NCBI GenBank assembly: GCA_014379405.1
Contig: JACMLU010000003.1
Span: 1 to 53,028, forward strand
From: Flavobacterium sp.
GTDB taxonomy: Bacteria > Bacteroidota > Bacteroidia > Flavobacteriales > Flavobacteriaceae
Direction: 5' to 3'
Length of the DNA: 53,028 bases
Shown here: positions 33,163 through 43,003 of the stretch, in pieces
Layout: each line of letters opens with the position of its first letter
Position numbering within the stretch: position 1 is the first letter of the stretch
Notes under the pieces: generated by a model
Told to the model about the DNA's origin: nothing
The model's input: only the letters and a program-made list of their open reading frames with translations
Databases searched by the model: none
Position numbers and translations under genes: made by a program

Positions 33163-33876
33163 ATGAAAATTATAACTTGGAATTGTAATATGGCATTTCG
33201 TAAAAAAGCGGATTTTATATTAATTCATAAACCTGATATTTTAATAATTCCTGAATGCGAACACCCTGACAAATTAAAATTCGGAAAAGAAACTCCTTTG
33301 CCAACAAATGTTTTTTGGCACAGAACAAATCTTAATAAAGGTCTTGGTGTTTTCTCTTACAGTAATTATAAGTTTGAGTTACTTGAAGTTCACAATCCTG
33401 AGCTGAAAAATATTTTGCCTTTACGAGTAACTGGTGGGCCGTTTGACTTTACATTATTTGCAATTTGGGCAAATAACCCACAAGATAAAGATGGGCAGTA
33501 TATAACTCAAGTTTGGAAAGCAATTCAGTACTATGATAATTTGATACTTGATAATAAAACAATACTAGCAGGCGATTTTAATAGTAATACAATTTGGGAT
33601 AAATCATATCGAGAAGGAAATCATTCAACAGTTGTTGAAAGATTAGCAAGAAAAAATATTTTTAGTGCATATCATAAATTTTACAATCAAGAACAGGGAA
33701 AAGAAGAACATCCAACTTTGTTTATGTATAGACATCAAAATAAACCTTACCATATTGATTATTGCTTTGCATCTGCTGATTTTATAGAAAAACTTATTAA
33801 TGTTGAAGTTGGACTTTATAATGATTGGACACATTGTAGTGACCATAAACCATTGATGGTTGAATTTGATTTGTAA
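33163..33876 (+). CDS. Endonuclease/exonuclease/phosphatase family protein
   Basis: A 237-residue protein of the EEP fold, with metal and catalytic residues in KIITWNCNMAFRKKADF, DILIIPECEHPDKLKF, the GDFNSNTIWD loop, HIDYCFAS and the terminal SDHKPLMVEF. Members cleave phosphodiesters in nucleic acids, lipids or small molecules; the substrate is not evident. There is no signal peptide, so it is cytoplasmic. Its codons are visibly more A/T-rich than those of the neighbouring menaquinone-region genes (many TTA, ATA, AAT), and it is followed by a GCAAG/CTTGC palindrome. Both hint at recent acquisition. Confidence 0.88.
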   Translation: MKIITWNCNMAFRKKADFILIHKPDILIIPECEHPDKLKFGKETPLPTNVFWHRTNLNKGLGVFSYSNYKFELLEVHNPELKNILPLRVTGGPFDFTLFAIWANNPQDKDGQYITQVWKAIQYYDNLILDNKTILAGDFNSNTIWDKSYREGNHSTVVERLARKNIFSAYHKFYNQEQGKEEHPTLFMYRHQNKPYHIDYCFASADFIEKLINVEVGLYNDWTHCSDHKPLMVEFDL

Positions 33877-33899
33877 CTAAAAAAAACAACAGTTAGATC

Positions 33900-33922
33900 T
33901 GCAAGGTTTTGAAAAACTTGCA
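33900..33922. repeat. GCAAG-GTTTTGAAAAA-CTTGC palindrome
   Basis: GCAAGGTTTT and AAAACTTGC are complementary apart from one bulged G. The hairpin follows the EEP gene by about 24 bases and could act as its terminator, although the T-tract is poor. Similar GCAAGGTTT palindromes recur between genes in Flavobacterium, as far as I recall. Confidence 0.5.
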
Positions 33923-33950
33923 AAATTAATTAAAAAATAAACATACAATC

Positions 33951-34994
33951 TTGAAAGCAACTTACCACAAATACATTCTTGATTTCAAACGACCTTCGGG
34001 AACATCTCGAGGCGTGATGAACGAAAAAGAAACTTGGTTTATTGTTCTGGAAAAGGACGGTAAAAAAGGAATAGGCGAGTGCGGCATCTTGAGAGGATTA
34101 AGTGCGGACGATCGGCCGGATTATGAAGCTAAATTGCAATGGACTTGCGGCAATATTCACTTGGGTGAAAACCAACTTTGGGAAGCCTTGATAGAGTTTC
34201 CTTCGATACAGTTTGGAGTCGAAATGGCGTTCCAATCTTTGGCTAGTGAAAGTCCATTTTTACTCTTTCCTTCGGATTTTACCAATGGCGAAAAAAGCAT
34301 CGGAATTAATGGTTTGGTTTGGATGGGTCAGGAGTCGTTCATGAAGCAGCAAATCGAGGAAAAACTGGCGGCAGGATTCAGATGTGTTAAACTCAAAATT
34401 GGAGCCATAGATTTCGATCAAGAACTGCAATTATTGCGTTATATTCGCCAACATTTCACGCCCGATCAAGTCGAAATTCGAGTGGATGCCAACGGCGCTT
34501 TTGATGTATCTTTAGCTTTAGATAAATTAAATCAATTATCTGGTTTTAAACTACATAGTATTGAGCAACCTATTCAAAAAAACAACCCTGACAGTATGGC
34601 AGAGTTGTGTAAAATTACTCCAATTCCCATTGCTTTGGACGAAGAGCTGATTGGCGTGTTTTCATTGGCAGAAAAAGAAGCTTTATTACAAAAAATCAAG
34701 CCTCAATATATCATTTTGAAGCCTAGTTTTGTGGGTGGTTTTCGAGGCACAAAAGAGTGGATTTTATTAGCTGAAAAGTATAAAATTGGCTGGTGGATTA
34801 CCTCGGCTTTGGAGTCGAATATTGGTCTAAATGCTATCGCGCAATGGACATTTTTGCAACAGAATTCAATGCCACAAGGACTCGGAACTGGAGCACTATA
34901 CACCAACAATTTTGATTGTCCGTTGCAGGTTTCACAAGGAAAATTATGGTACAAAAAAGAGATTGATTGGGATTTTGGTTTTGACTTGAAATAG
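33951..34994 (+). CDS. menC: o-Succinylbenzoate synthase
   Basis: MenC dehydrates SHCHC to o-succinylbenzoate in menaquinone synthesis. The 347-residue enolase-superfamily protein has the lysine pair in CVKLKIGAIDFD, metal ligands in VDANGAF, SIEQPIQ and ALDEELIG, and the second catalytic lysine in YIILKPSFVGGF. The opening KYILDFKRPSGTSRG is typical of Bacteroidota MenC. The start codon is TTG; no in-frame ATG precedes the conserved region. menE, which often follows, is missing: the next gene is an opposing histidine kinase. Confidence 0.94.
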   Translation: MKATYHKYILDFKRPSGTSRGVMNEKETWFIVLEKDGKKGIGECGILRGLSADDRPDYEAKLQWTCGNIHLGENQLWEALIEFPSIQFGVEMAFQSLASESPFLLFPSDFTNGEKSIGINGLVWMGQESFMKQQIEEKLAAGFRCVKLKIGAIDFDQELQLLRYIRQHFTPDQVEIRVDANGAFDVSLALDKLNQLSGFKLHSIEQPIQKNNPDSMAELCKITPIPIALDEELIGVFSLAEKEALLQKIKPQYIILKPSFVGGFRGTKEWILLAEKYKIGWWITSALESNIGLNAIAQWTFLQQNSMPQGLGTGALYTNNFDCPLQVSQGKLWYKKEIDWDFGFDLK

Positions 34995-35010
34995 TCTGTA
35001 AAATATTAAA

Positions 35011-35068
35011 AATACACCGCAAATTCCATATAAAATGATTTAAAAAATCTATGAATCTGCGGTGTATT
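35011..35068. terminator. Bidirectional terminator between menC and the histidine kinase
   Basis: AATACACCGCAAATTC (35011-35026) and GAATCTGCGGTGTATT (35053-35068) pair with one mismatch around a 26-base AT-rich loop, between the two convergent genes. Confidence 0.75.
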
Positions 35069-35075
35069 ATTATAC

Positions 35076-38000
35076 TTACTTTTTGAAATACTTTTGTATT
35101 AACCCGCTCAACGCAGCGATATTTACAGGTTTCGATATATAGTCGGTGCATCCTGCCGCGATGGCTTCATCTCGATCGCTCTGCATTCCATTGGCGGTTT
35201 GGGCTATGATAATCAAGTTTTTGTTAAATTTCCTAATTCGTTCAGTGGCTTCATAACCACCCATTTCCGGCATATTGATGTCCATCATAACCAAATCGAT
35301 GTCTGGATTATTGTGGCAAGCTTCTATGGCTTCAAGACCTGTGCTTACTTTCAAAATCTCTTTGCTGAAGGGTTTAACGGCAATCGTGATGAGTAATTTT
35401 GATATTGCGTCATCTTCGACTATCAATACTTTTAAGTCTTTAATTTCGTTTACTATTTTTTCTTCTACAACTACTTTTTGAGTAATAATTTTTTCTGCGG
35501 ATTCTGGTTTTTTATCAAACGGAATGGTGAAATAAAAGGAACTTCCTTTGCCTTCACTGCTTTCTACCCATAATTTACCGCCAAGCATTTCAACATAAGC
35601 TTTTGAAATGGCCAGTCCCAATCCTGATCCTTCGTGGGAGCGGGAAATGGTTTCGTTGGCTTGCCTGAATCTTTCGAAAATTATTTTTTGCTGGGAATCT
35701 GAAATACCCAAACCAGTATCTGTTACAAAAAACTCTAGGTAATTTCCTTTTTTAATATAACCGAATTCTATTGAACCAGAGTCAGTAAATTTAAGGGCAT
35801 TTTTGACAAGGTTGGTAAGTATAGCGTATATTTTTTCGCGATCCGTATTTATTAAAGCTTCTTTTGAAGTCAATGAATTTTTAGTAAAAAGTTGTATTCC
35901 TTTTTGTTTTGCTTCTGGTTTGAAGAAGGTATAAAGGTAATCAATTTGCTCATTTATGTTAGTTTCGGAAAGGGTAATCTCTACTTGTCCTGATTCAACT
36001 TTAGAAATGCTGATAATGTCGTTGATGATATTGAGCATTCGTATCCCACTTTTTTCGATGATTCTAACATACTCTTGTTGTTCTTCATCTGTTAAGTTTG
36101 GAGTTTTTAATAATTCAGTAAAACCAAGAATACCATTCATAGGAGTACGGATTTCGTGACTCATATTGGCCAAGAAAGCTAATTTTAAACGATCGCTTTC
36201 TTCTGCTTTTTCCTTGGCTAGGATTAATTCCTTTTCAACAATTTTTCGTTCAGTAATGTCCTCTTTAATTGCAATATAATGAGTTGTAGTGCCCTGTGTA
36301 TTTATGATTGGAGAAATGGATGCAGATTCCCAGTATAATTCTCCATTTTTCTTGATATTATGAAATTCTCCGTGCCATTCGTTACCACTAGCTAGAGTTT
36401 GCCATAACTCTTTGTATTCGTTTTGGGAGGTGTGTTCGGACTTTAGTATGCGGGGATTTTGACCTACAACTTCTTCAAAGGTATATCCAGATGTTTCTGA
36501 AAATTTTGGATTTGCATATTCTATTTCACCCGATGTATTTGTAATGATAATCGAAACGGGACTTTGCTCAACGGCTTGCGAAAGTTGTTTGATTTTTTCT
36601 TGGGTTTGTTTTCTTTCTTCTTCAAAAGCAATTGATTCTAATGTAAAAGCAATATTTTGAGTGATTTTTTCCAATAATTCGACTTCTTCATTGGAGGAAA
36701 ATGCGTTGGTTTCATCTGAATACAAATTAAATACTCCAATAGTATTATTTAAAACGATAATTGGAATTGATATTACTGAACGATATTCTCTTTTTAGAGC
36801 ACTTTCGCGCCAATGTTTCATTAGAGAATCGTTTTCAATATTATTACATATTACAGATTTCCCTCCTCGCATCGCTATACCCGTTGGTCCATTTCCATTT
36901 GGTTCATCAAGGACAGAAAGTTTATTGTTTTTATTTAAATAGCCATCTACAAATCCAGATGATGCGACTATGTTAATATTAATTTTGTTGTCATCTAACA
37001 TTCCAATAAAGCTCATCCGGAATTTTCCATATACAGTCGCAATGCGACATATTTCTTGAAATAATTCATTTTTGTCTTTTATTCTGATAATCAAGTTGTT
37101 AATTTGGCTAATTAGCGAATAAACCCTATTGATTTTATTTAGTTCAATTGTAGATTGCTTGCGTTTTGTAATATCGTGAATTATGACTTGAACAGCATTT
37201 TTATGTTCATAAAAAGTTGGGATGCCTTTTAGTTCAACATCAATAGCATTCCCATATAAGTCAATAAATTTTTCTTCCACAATTTCGGATGCATTGTTGT
37301 CTCGAATGACTTCTTCCATTCTTTGGATAACACTTTCAAGACTATCGGGATGAATAAATTGCAATACAGGTTTACCTAATATTTCATCCTTATTTTTAGC
37401 TCCAATCATTCGGATACCTTCATCGTTTACGAAAACAATTTTTTCACCTGAGTAGATAACAACGGCGTCAGGAGAATTTTCAACTAGACTTCGGTATTTT
37501 TCTTCGCTTTCGCGCAAAGCTTCCTCGGTTTGTTTTCGCTCAGTAATGTCTTGAATTGTACCAATTAATTGTTGGGGTTCATTTAGTTCGTTGTATACTA
37601 TTTCTCCCATTCCGTGCACCCAACGTTCCTCTTTATTGTTTATTCTAATGATTTTGTAATCTTTATTAAAATCATTTTTCTTTGTAATTATCCCATTGTT
37701 GAGATAGTCAATCATTGTTTTTTTCCATTCAGGATGAATAATCATTTCCCATCCTTCTATCGATTTTTCAAAATTGGCATCAATGCCAAAAATGTTTTCA
37801 AGAACTGCTGAACTTGTCCATTTTCCGGTAGTAAAATCAAGAGAATAGGAACCAATATTTGCGATAATCTGGGTTTGCTTTAAAAACGCATCATTGGCAA
37901 TCAGCTTTTCTTCAATTTTTTTACGCTCTGTAATGTCAGTAATAATACCTATGGCATTGGTAACTTTATTATTTTTATCCGTGATGGATGATACAGATAT

Positions 38001-39521
38001 TTTTCCCCAAAAGAAGGATTTGTCCTTTCTCAGATAGCGTTTTTCAATTTGGTATTTGTTAATCTCACCTTCAATTATATTATTTAGAAGTTGTTGGTTT
38101 TTTATTAGATCATCGGGATGCGTAATTTCGGAATTAGACAATTTGCTGAATTCTTCTCTTGTATAGCCAAGCATATCGCAGCACCAATCGTTAAAAAGTA
38201 AAAAACGTCCATTTTTATCAACCATTACAATTCCGGAATTGGCTACATTAAAAATTCCTTGTAGTTTTTCTTGGTTTTCTCTTAATGCTTCCTCTGTTTT
38301 TTTACGTTTTGTAATATCTCGTGCCAGTAAAATAAATCTCCTTTCTACATTATCGCTTTCATTTATGGGGGATACAGAAAGTTCAAACCAATATTTAGCA
38401 TTTTCCAAATCGAGTGAATATTGGTGTCCTCCTGACCACCCTTTTTCGTTGGCTTCGATTATGGCATTCACACAAATATTTGAAGCTTCGATGGGTAAAA
38501 CATCCTGGAAAAAATTTCCCAAAAACAATTCTGGAGGAACCGCTAGTAAATCATTGCGATTTGAGTGGTAATTGTATATTCTGCCATCAAGTCCCACTTC
38601 AAACAGCAAATCAGGAAGGGCTTGTAGAATGGTTGCTAGTTTTTTATGCGCTCTTTCAGAATCTCGTTCTGTCTGTTTGCGTTCTGTAATATCCCTTGTA
38701 ATGTTCATTACTGCGGGTTCATTCAAATAATTTATAATCAGTGATTCAACCTCGACAATTTTAATTTCTCCTTTTTTTGTTCTGATGGAAGTTTCAAAAT
38801 CTATTTTCCCTTTAGTTAGAATAGTTTCTATTCTTTCCTTCATTGTTTTTGTTGAAAAAGACTCCAAGTCACTAACATTCATAGCTAGAAGTTCTTTCTT
38901 AGTATAATCAAATAGTTCAGTAGAAGCTTGATTTATTTTGATGAAATTGTCTGGTTTTCCATCAGGATTAAATCTAAATATGGTAATACTGTCTCTGTTA
39001 CTGTCAAAAAGAGTGTGGTATTTATCCTCTTTTGTTCGAAGCGATTTTTCACTTTTAATACGTTTTGTGATGTTTTTAGATAAACAAGTAATCCCTATAA
39101 TTTCATTGTTTACTATAATGGGATTAAAGAAATTTTCAGAATAAGTAATTCCAAAATAGTCAAATTCACTAATGTTTGAAAAGGATTCACCTTTCAAGGC
39201 ACGGTCGTAATTTTTTTTGGCAATATTTAATTCATTTTCAGAACTGATGTAATCCAGTATGTTTATACCCAGTTGAATATCTGAATTATATATGGATTTC
39301 ATCCAGTCTGAATGAGCTTTATTAAAATATAAATACCTATAACTTTCATCGATAGAAAATACAATAATGTCATCCTGACTTTCGATGATAGATTGTAAAA
39401 GGGAATGCGATTTTTTAAATTCTTCTTCCATTTTTATGTTTTTGCTAATGTCAATTGCAGGTGCCAAAAATTGTTTTTCGTCTTCGATGATTTTAAATAT
39501 TTGAGGTTCTTTATCTCTCAT
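35076..39521 (-). CDS. Hybrid sensor histidine kinase with seven PAS domains, GAF and receiver
   Basis: A 1481-residue protein without a signal peptide or membrane helix, so it should sense in the cytoplasm. PAS domains lie near 40-155, 165-280, 295-410, 415-535, 545-665, 670-790 and 970-1095, most ending in the DITERK linker. A GAF domain occupies about 800-965. The kinase core has phospho-acceptor H1122 in NMSHEIRTPMNG, an N-box NLVKNALKF and G-boxes DTGLGIS and GSGLGLAI. The C-terminal receiver (about 1345-1481) has VEDD, D1414 in MMDINMPEMGG and a final SKPVN lysine. No output protein or separate response regulator is adjacent. The signal is unknown. Confidence 0.95.
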   Translation of the reverse strand: MRDKEPQIFKIIEDEKQFLAPAIDISKNIKMEEEFKKSHSLLQSIIESQDDIIVFSIDESYRYLYFNKAHSDWMKSIYNSDIQLGINILDYISSENELNIAKKNYDRALKGESFSNISEFDYFGITYSENFFNPIIVNNEIIGITCLSKNITKRIKSEKSLRTKEDKYHTLFDSNRDSITIFRFNPDGKPDNFIKINQASTELFDYTKKELLAMNVSDLESFSTKTMKERIETILTKGKIDFETSIRTKKGEIKIVEVESLIINYLNEPAVMNITRDITERKQTERDSERAHKKLATILQALPDLLFEVGLDGRIYNYHSNRNDLLAVPPELFLGNFFQDVLPIEASNICVNAIIEANEKGWSGGHQYSLDLENAKYWFELSVSPINESDNVERRFILLARDITKRKKTEEALRENQEKLQGIFNVANSGIVMVDKNGRFLLFNDWCCDMLGYTREEFSKLSNSEITHPDDLIKNQQLLNNIIEGEINKYQIEKRYLRKDKSFFWGKISVSSITDKNNKVTNAIGIITDITERKKIEEKLIANDAFLKQTQIIANIGSYSLDFTTGKWTSSAVLENIFGIDANFEKSIEGWEMIIHPEWKKTMIDYLNNGIITKKNDFNKDYKIIRINNKEERWVHGMGEIVYNELNEPQQLIGTIQDITERKQTEEALRESEEKYRSLVENSPDAVVIYSGEKIVFVNDEGIRMIGAKNKDEILGKPVLQFIHPDSLESVIQRMEEVIRDNNASEIVEEKFIDLYGNAIDVELKGIPTFYEHKNAVQVIIHDITKRKQSTIELNKINRVYSLISQINNLIIRIKDKNELFQEICRIATVYGKFRMSFIGMLDDNKININIVASSGFVDGYLNKNNKLSVLDEPNGNGPTGIAMRGGKSVICNNIENDSLMKHWRESALKREYRSVISIPIIVLNNTIGVFNLYSDETNAFSSNEEVELLEKITQNIAFTLESIAFEEERKQTQEKIKQLSQAVEQSPVSIIITNTSGEIEYANPKFSETSGYTFEEVVGQNPRILKSEHTSQNEYKELWQTLASGNEWHGEFHNIKKNGELYWESASISPIINTQGTTTHYIAIKEDITERKIVEKELILAKEKAEESDRLKLAFLANMSHEIRTPMNGILGFTELLKTPNLTDEEQQEYVRIIEKSGIRMLNIINDIISISKVESGQVEITLSETNINEQIDYLYTFFKPEAKQKGIQLFTKNSLTSKEALINTDREKIYAILTNLVKNALKFTDSGSIEFGYIKKGNYLEFFVTDTGLGISDSQQKIIFERFRQANETISRSHEGSGLGLAISKAYVEMLGGKLWVESSEGKGSSFYFTIPFDKKPESAEKIITQKVVVEEKIVNEIKDLKVLIVEDDAISKLLITIAVKPFSKEILKVSTGLEAIEACHNNPDIDLVMMDINMPEMGGYEATERIRKFNKNLIIIAQTANGMQSDRDEAIAAGCTDYISKPVNIAALSGLIQKYFKK

Positions 39522-39853
39522 AAATGCTTTATACTTTTGTATTATGTCGTTTTCTAGTCTCCCGATTTTTGAACTTTCCCAATTGACATCTTATTAATCA
39601 GCTTTTTTTTAAATATTGTTAAAAGACTAAATAATTTATGTTTTTTGCTGAAAGATTTAATTGTAATGAACTCAATTTCAGGTATTGGAAATATTACTCA
39701 AATTTAAACAATTAATTATATTAATTACCCAGAAAAGGTCTGATATACATCAGTTTAATGATGGATTTTTATTTATTTTTTTGCAATCTAAAAATATTTG
39801 TTTTTTTAGAGAGAATAAAGTAGGGTTAATTGTAATCTTTGAGTTGAATTGTT
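39522..39853. other. Gene-poor AT-rich spacer
   Basis: About 330 bases upstream of the kinase gene and downstream of the leftward NTF2-like gene. I see no convincing gene, hairpin with a T-tract or repeat. The kinase promoter should lie at its left end, but no clear TTTG/TAnnTTTG pair on the minus strand stands out. Confidence 0.6.
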
Positions 39854-40318
39854 TTATTTTTTGTAATTTTTTAATGTTGAAATGGCTTGATTTTGAATTC
39901 TCTTTTGCATAAAACCAGTCCAGCCTAGAAGTATTCCTTGCCAGCCAAATGCCTGTTTAGTCCATTTCCAGATATCAAAATCATCGGTATGTTTTATGAT
40001 TAAACCCTCTTTAAACTGAAATTGGGCATAAATTGAATTTACAACCTTTCTATTGGTTTTACTAAAGTTGTAGGTGGCTACCCACCGTGCAGATCCCTTA
40101 TAATCGTCAGCTTTTATTTCTGAGAAGTCTATTTTTATGTTTCCTTTGCTTTTTTCAAGCAACATTTTCCACATTTTACAAACGTCTTTGCCTTTTAACA
40201 ATCCAAATATGGGATCACTAAATTTAATGTTGGCGTGATAACATTCACACATTTGAGCAGCATTGCCATTGGAAAATGCGGTGTAGAATTTAATGATAGT
40301 CTCTTCGTTTGCAGTCAT
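39854..40318 (-). CDS. NTF2-like/SnoaL-like protein
   Basis: A 154-residue protein of the nuclear-transport-factor-2 fold. The first helix EETIIKFYTAFSNGNAAQMCECYH and the strand IKFSDPIFGLLKGKDVCKMW are typical, followed by YNFSKTNRKVVNSIYAQFQF and IIKHTDDFDIWKWTKQAFGW. Such proteins bind small hydrophobic ligands or act as isomerases or cyclases; no specific activity can be given. The C-terminus (FMQKRIQNQAISTLKNYKK) is basic. It stands alone, leftward. Confidence 0.85.
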   Translation of the reverse strand: MTANEETIIKFYTAFSNGNAAQMCECYHANIKFSDPIFGLLKGKDVCKMWKMLLEKSKGNIKIDFSEIKADDYKGSARWVATYNFSKTNRKVVNSIYAQFQFKEGLIIKHTDDFDIWKWTKQAFGWQGILLGWTGFMQKRIQNQAISTLKNYKK

Positions 40319-40466
40319 TTCAAAAAAAAGTTAGGAGTAAAAATAATATTTTTTTTCCATCTTTTGTGAGAAATATATTTTTTTTTGTAGTCTATTTTGG
40401 TAAAAAGATAATAATCTGTTTGATTTCAATGAAATGCATTGTAAAATATTGAATATAGAAAATGTT

Positions 40467-41144
40467 TTAATGAATTTTTAATAATAAATTGGGATTGGGA
40501 CAATTATCCAAATAATATTCCAAGTCATTCTTGCTGCAAACACCGGGATAATCGCCTAAATAATCCTTAATTTCTTTGATTATTTGAAAATGTAAATGTG
40601 GAGCATAACCACCATTTACACTTGCATCACCCAAAGTGGCTATTTTTTGTCCTTTCTTTACGACGTTTCCAATTTCAAGGTTTTCGATGCTTTCCAGAGA
40701 TAAATGGCCGTATAAAGTATAGAAAATCTGATTTTCGATGGAGTGTTGCAAGATTAGTGTTGGACCATAATTCCCTTTGCCGGCATTAAAATCAAATCCA
40801 TAAACTATTCCGTCAAGTGCCGCCAAAATTGATGTTCCGGTTTTTATCCACAAATCCATTCCGATATGAATATTGCGTTCCTCTTTTTCTTCGTCATTGA
40901 ATAAGAGACTTGATTTATATAGATTTCGTTCTTCATTATATCCGCCAAAAGCGACTTTTGCATCGTTTTTTTGAAGATGATTCTCAATATAATCTTCAAA
41001 TTCTTTGGAGTCTGTCATATCAATTTTTGACAAATCGGTATTCGAAATCGATAAATCTATGGGAGTATATTTCGAGTAAGGAATAGAATCATCAATAACT
41101 TTTATGTTTTCTAGTTGTAAAAAAAGGTTTTCTAAAGTTGGCAT
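40467..41144 (-). CDS. M23 family metallopeptidase
   Basis: A 225-residue zinc peptidase of the LytM/M23 type, which cuts peptide crosslinks in murein. Zinc and catalytic residues are H93 and D97 in NIHIGMD and H183 and H185 in APHLHFQ, with YTLYGHLSLESI and GDASVNGGYAPH around them. About 85 residues precede the domain. No signal peptide is seen at the chosen start, which is unusual for a murein hydrolase and leaves its location open. It follows the ClC gene in the same direction with only 24 bases between, so the two may be cotranscribed. Confidence 0.88.
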   Translation of the reverse strand: MPTLENLFLQLENIKVIDDSIPYSKYTPIDLSISNTDLSKIDMTDSKEFEDYIENHLQKNDAKVAFGGYNEERNLYKSSLLFNDEEKEERNIHIGMDLWIKTGTSILAALDGIVYGFDFNAGKGNYGPTLILQHSIENQIFYTLYGHLSLESIENLEIGNVVKKGQKIATLGDASVNGGYAPHLHFQIIKEIKDYLGDYPGVCSKNDLEYYLDNCPNPNLLLKIH

Positions 41145-41168
41145 AATGATGATTTAAAAAATGTGAAT

Positions 41169-42962
41169 TTATTCTATTGTCATTGATTTTAATTTGGTTC
41201 GATAGGCTTCGAGTGCCATTGATTTAGAAATAAAACCAAAGTATTTTCCGTTTTTTAGCACTGGCAAGAAGGCAACTTTTGCTTTTTCGAATTTATTCAT
41301 CACGATTTCCATACTGTCAGTTGGGTAAATAATATCAACCGGCGTTCTCATTATTTCTTTTACATAAGTATATTTTACTCTATATTGATTGAAAATTATT
41401 TCCCTTATATCATTGAAATGAACTACACCAAGCATATTTTTTTCCTTGTCTACTACAGCAAAAATGACTTGATTGGAATGCGAAATCAAATCAACCAATT
41501 TCTCTAGGTTTTCATTTGCAGTAACGGTCAAATAATCGGTTTGAATGATTTTATTAGTATCCAAGGTCGAAAGGATGTTGGCGTCTTTGTTGCTCGTGAA
41601 AGCATGACCTTTTCGAGCTAAATTTTTCACGTCCAATGAATGTTTTTCAAATCGTTTTGAAATGGTGAAACTGATGGAAGCGACAATCATCAGTGGAATC
41701 ATCAAGTCATAACCACCCGTTATTTCGGCAATTAGAAATATCGCTGTCAAAGGCGCATGAAACAATGCACTGAGAATTCCTGCCATTCCCACCATCGTAA
41801 AATTGCTGACAGGTAATTTGGTAAGCCCGGTCAAATTTAAAAATGTGGAAAAGAAAAAACCAACATAAGAACCCAAGAACATGGAAGGCGCAAAATTACC
41901 TCCATTTCCGCCACTCCCCAAGGTGATTCCCGTTGCAAATGCTTTGAGCATCATTGTTAGTCCAACAAATAGCAAAAGTACCCAGCTGTTGTTCCTGAAA
42001 TCTTTAAAAAGGGTGTTTTCAAGCAATTGTCCCGGATCATTTTCAGACAAGGTTTTGATGCTTTCATATCCTTCGCCAAAAAGAGTTGGAAAAATAAAAA
42101 TCAGCAAGGCTAAAATAGAAGCTCCAAAAAAGGCTTTTTTGTAGGGTGAAAATTTAAGTCGGCTAAAAATATGTTCGACTCTTTGGAAATTTCTTGAATA
42201 ATAAACAGAAATAAGTCCCGTGAATAATCCAAGTAAAACATAATAAGGAATATTGTGGTAATCAAAGGTTTGTTGTTGCTTGAAAGTCAATAATATTGAT
42301 TCCCCCAAAGCAATCTTGGAAACAAGTGCTCCGGTTGCGGCAGCGATCATAATAGGGGTAAAGGCAGAAATACTCACATCTACCAGCAATACTTCGATGG
42401 CAAATAAAACACCCGCAATTGGTGCGTTGAAAGCAGCGGCAATTCCGGCAGCAACTCCACAACCTATCAGAAGAGTTCTGTCTTTATAACCTAATTTATA
42501 CCGTTGGGCATAATTGGAACCAAAGGCCGCACCCGTAATCACAATGGGACTTTCCAATCCTGCCGAACCTCCCAAACCAACCGTAAGCGAACTTGTCACA
42601 ATTTGGGCATACATTTGTTTTGGAGGAATTATGCTGGCTTTTTTGGCCACGGCATACAAAATCTGCGACGTTCCTTTTTCTATCGAGCCTCCCAAGAATT
42701 TTTTGATTACAAAAACGGTAAGCATAATCCCTATTACAGGCAACATTCCCTTTATGAATCCATACTTGAAAATACTTGTAATATTGGTGACATAAGTGGC
42801 GAAAGTAAAGATGCTGTGTGCAAATGTTTTCAAGACAATTACTGCAAAAGCCGCTGAAATACCAACCAATACGCTCGACAAAAAGATGAACTGCTTGTTC
42901 GAGATTTTATCTTGTGACCAAGCAATCAGGTTTTCAAGTTTGTAGAGGTATTTTTTGAACAT
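41169..42962 (-). CDS. ClC-family chloride channel/antiporter with CBS domains
   Basis: A 597-residue inner-membrane protein with a ClC core (about 1-440) and two C-terminal CBS domains (about 470-590; ICSDYLTV-like start, PVDIIYPTDSMEIVMNKFEK). Selectivity-filter segments are GSAGLESPIVITGAAFGSN, GIAAAFNAPIAGVLFAIE and GSGGNGGNFAPSMFLG. The glutamate in GLESP (E137) occupies the gating-glutamate position of the GKEGP motif, which favours Cl-/H+ exchange or gated transport. CBS domains usually bind adenine nucleotides and regulate the core. Confidence 0.93.
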   Translation of the reverse strand: MFKKYLYKLENLIAWSQDKISNKQFIFLSSVLVGISAAFAVIVLKTFAHSIFTFATYVTNITSIFKYGFIKGMLPVIGIMLTVFVIKKFLGGSIEKGTSQILYAVAKKASIIPPKQMYAQIVTSSLTVGLGGSAGLESPIVITGAAFGSNYAQRYKLGYKDRTLLIGCGVAAGIAAAFNAPIAGVLFAIEVLLVDVSISAFTPIMIAAATGALVSKIALGESILLTFKQQQTFDYHNIPYYVLLGLFTGLISVYYSRNFQRVEHIFSRLKFSPYKKAFFGASILALLIFIFPTLFGEGYESIKTLSENDPGQLLENTLFKDFRNNSWVLLLFVGLTMMLKAFATGITLGSGGNGGNFAPSMFLGSYVGFFFSTFLNLTGLTKLPVSNFTMVGMAGILSALFHAPLTAIFLIAEITGGYDLMIPLMIVASISFTISKRFEKHSLDVKNLARKGHAFTSNKDANILSTLDTNKIIQTDYLTVTANENLEKLVDLISHSNQVIFAVVDKEKNMLGVVHFNDIREIIFNQYRVKYTYVKEIMRTPVDIIYPTDSMEIVMNKFEKAKVAFLPVLKNGKYFGFISKSMALEAYRTKLKSMTIE

Positions 42963-43003
42963 TTGACTTTTTTAAGAGATTACAAAAATAACCTATTTCA
43001 AAA

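Noticed and set aside
39685..39912. 75-codon plus-strand frame in the spacer upstream of the kinase
   Set aside because: It is phenylalanine/isoleucine-rich as expected from T-rich DNA, has no ribosome-binding site, and overlaps the end of the NTF2-like gene.
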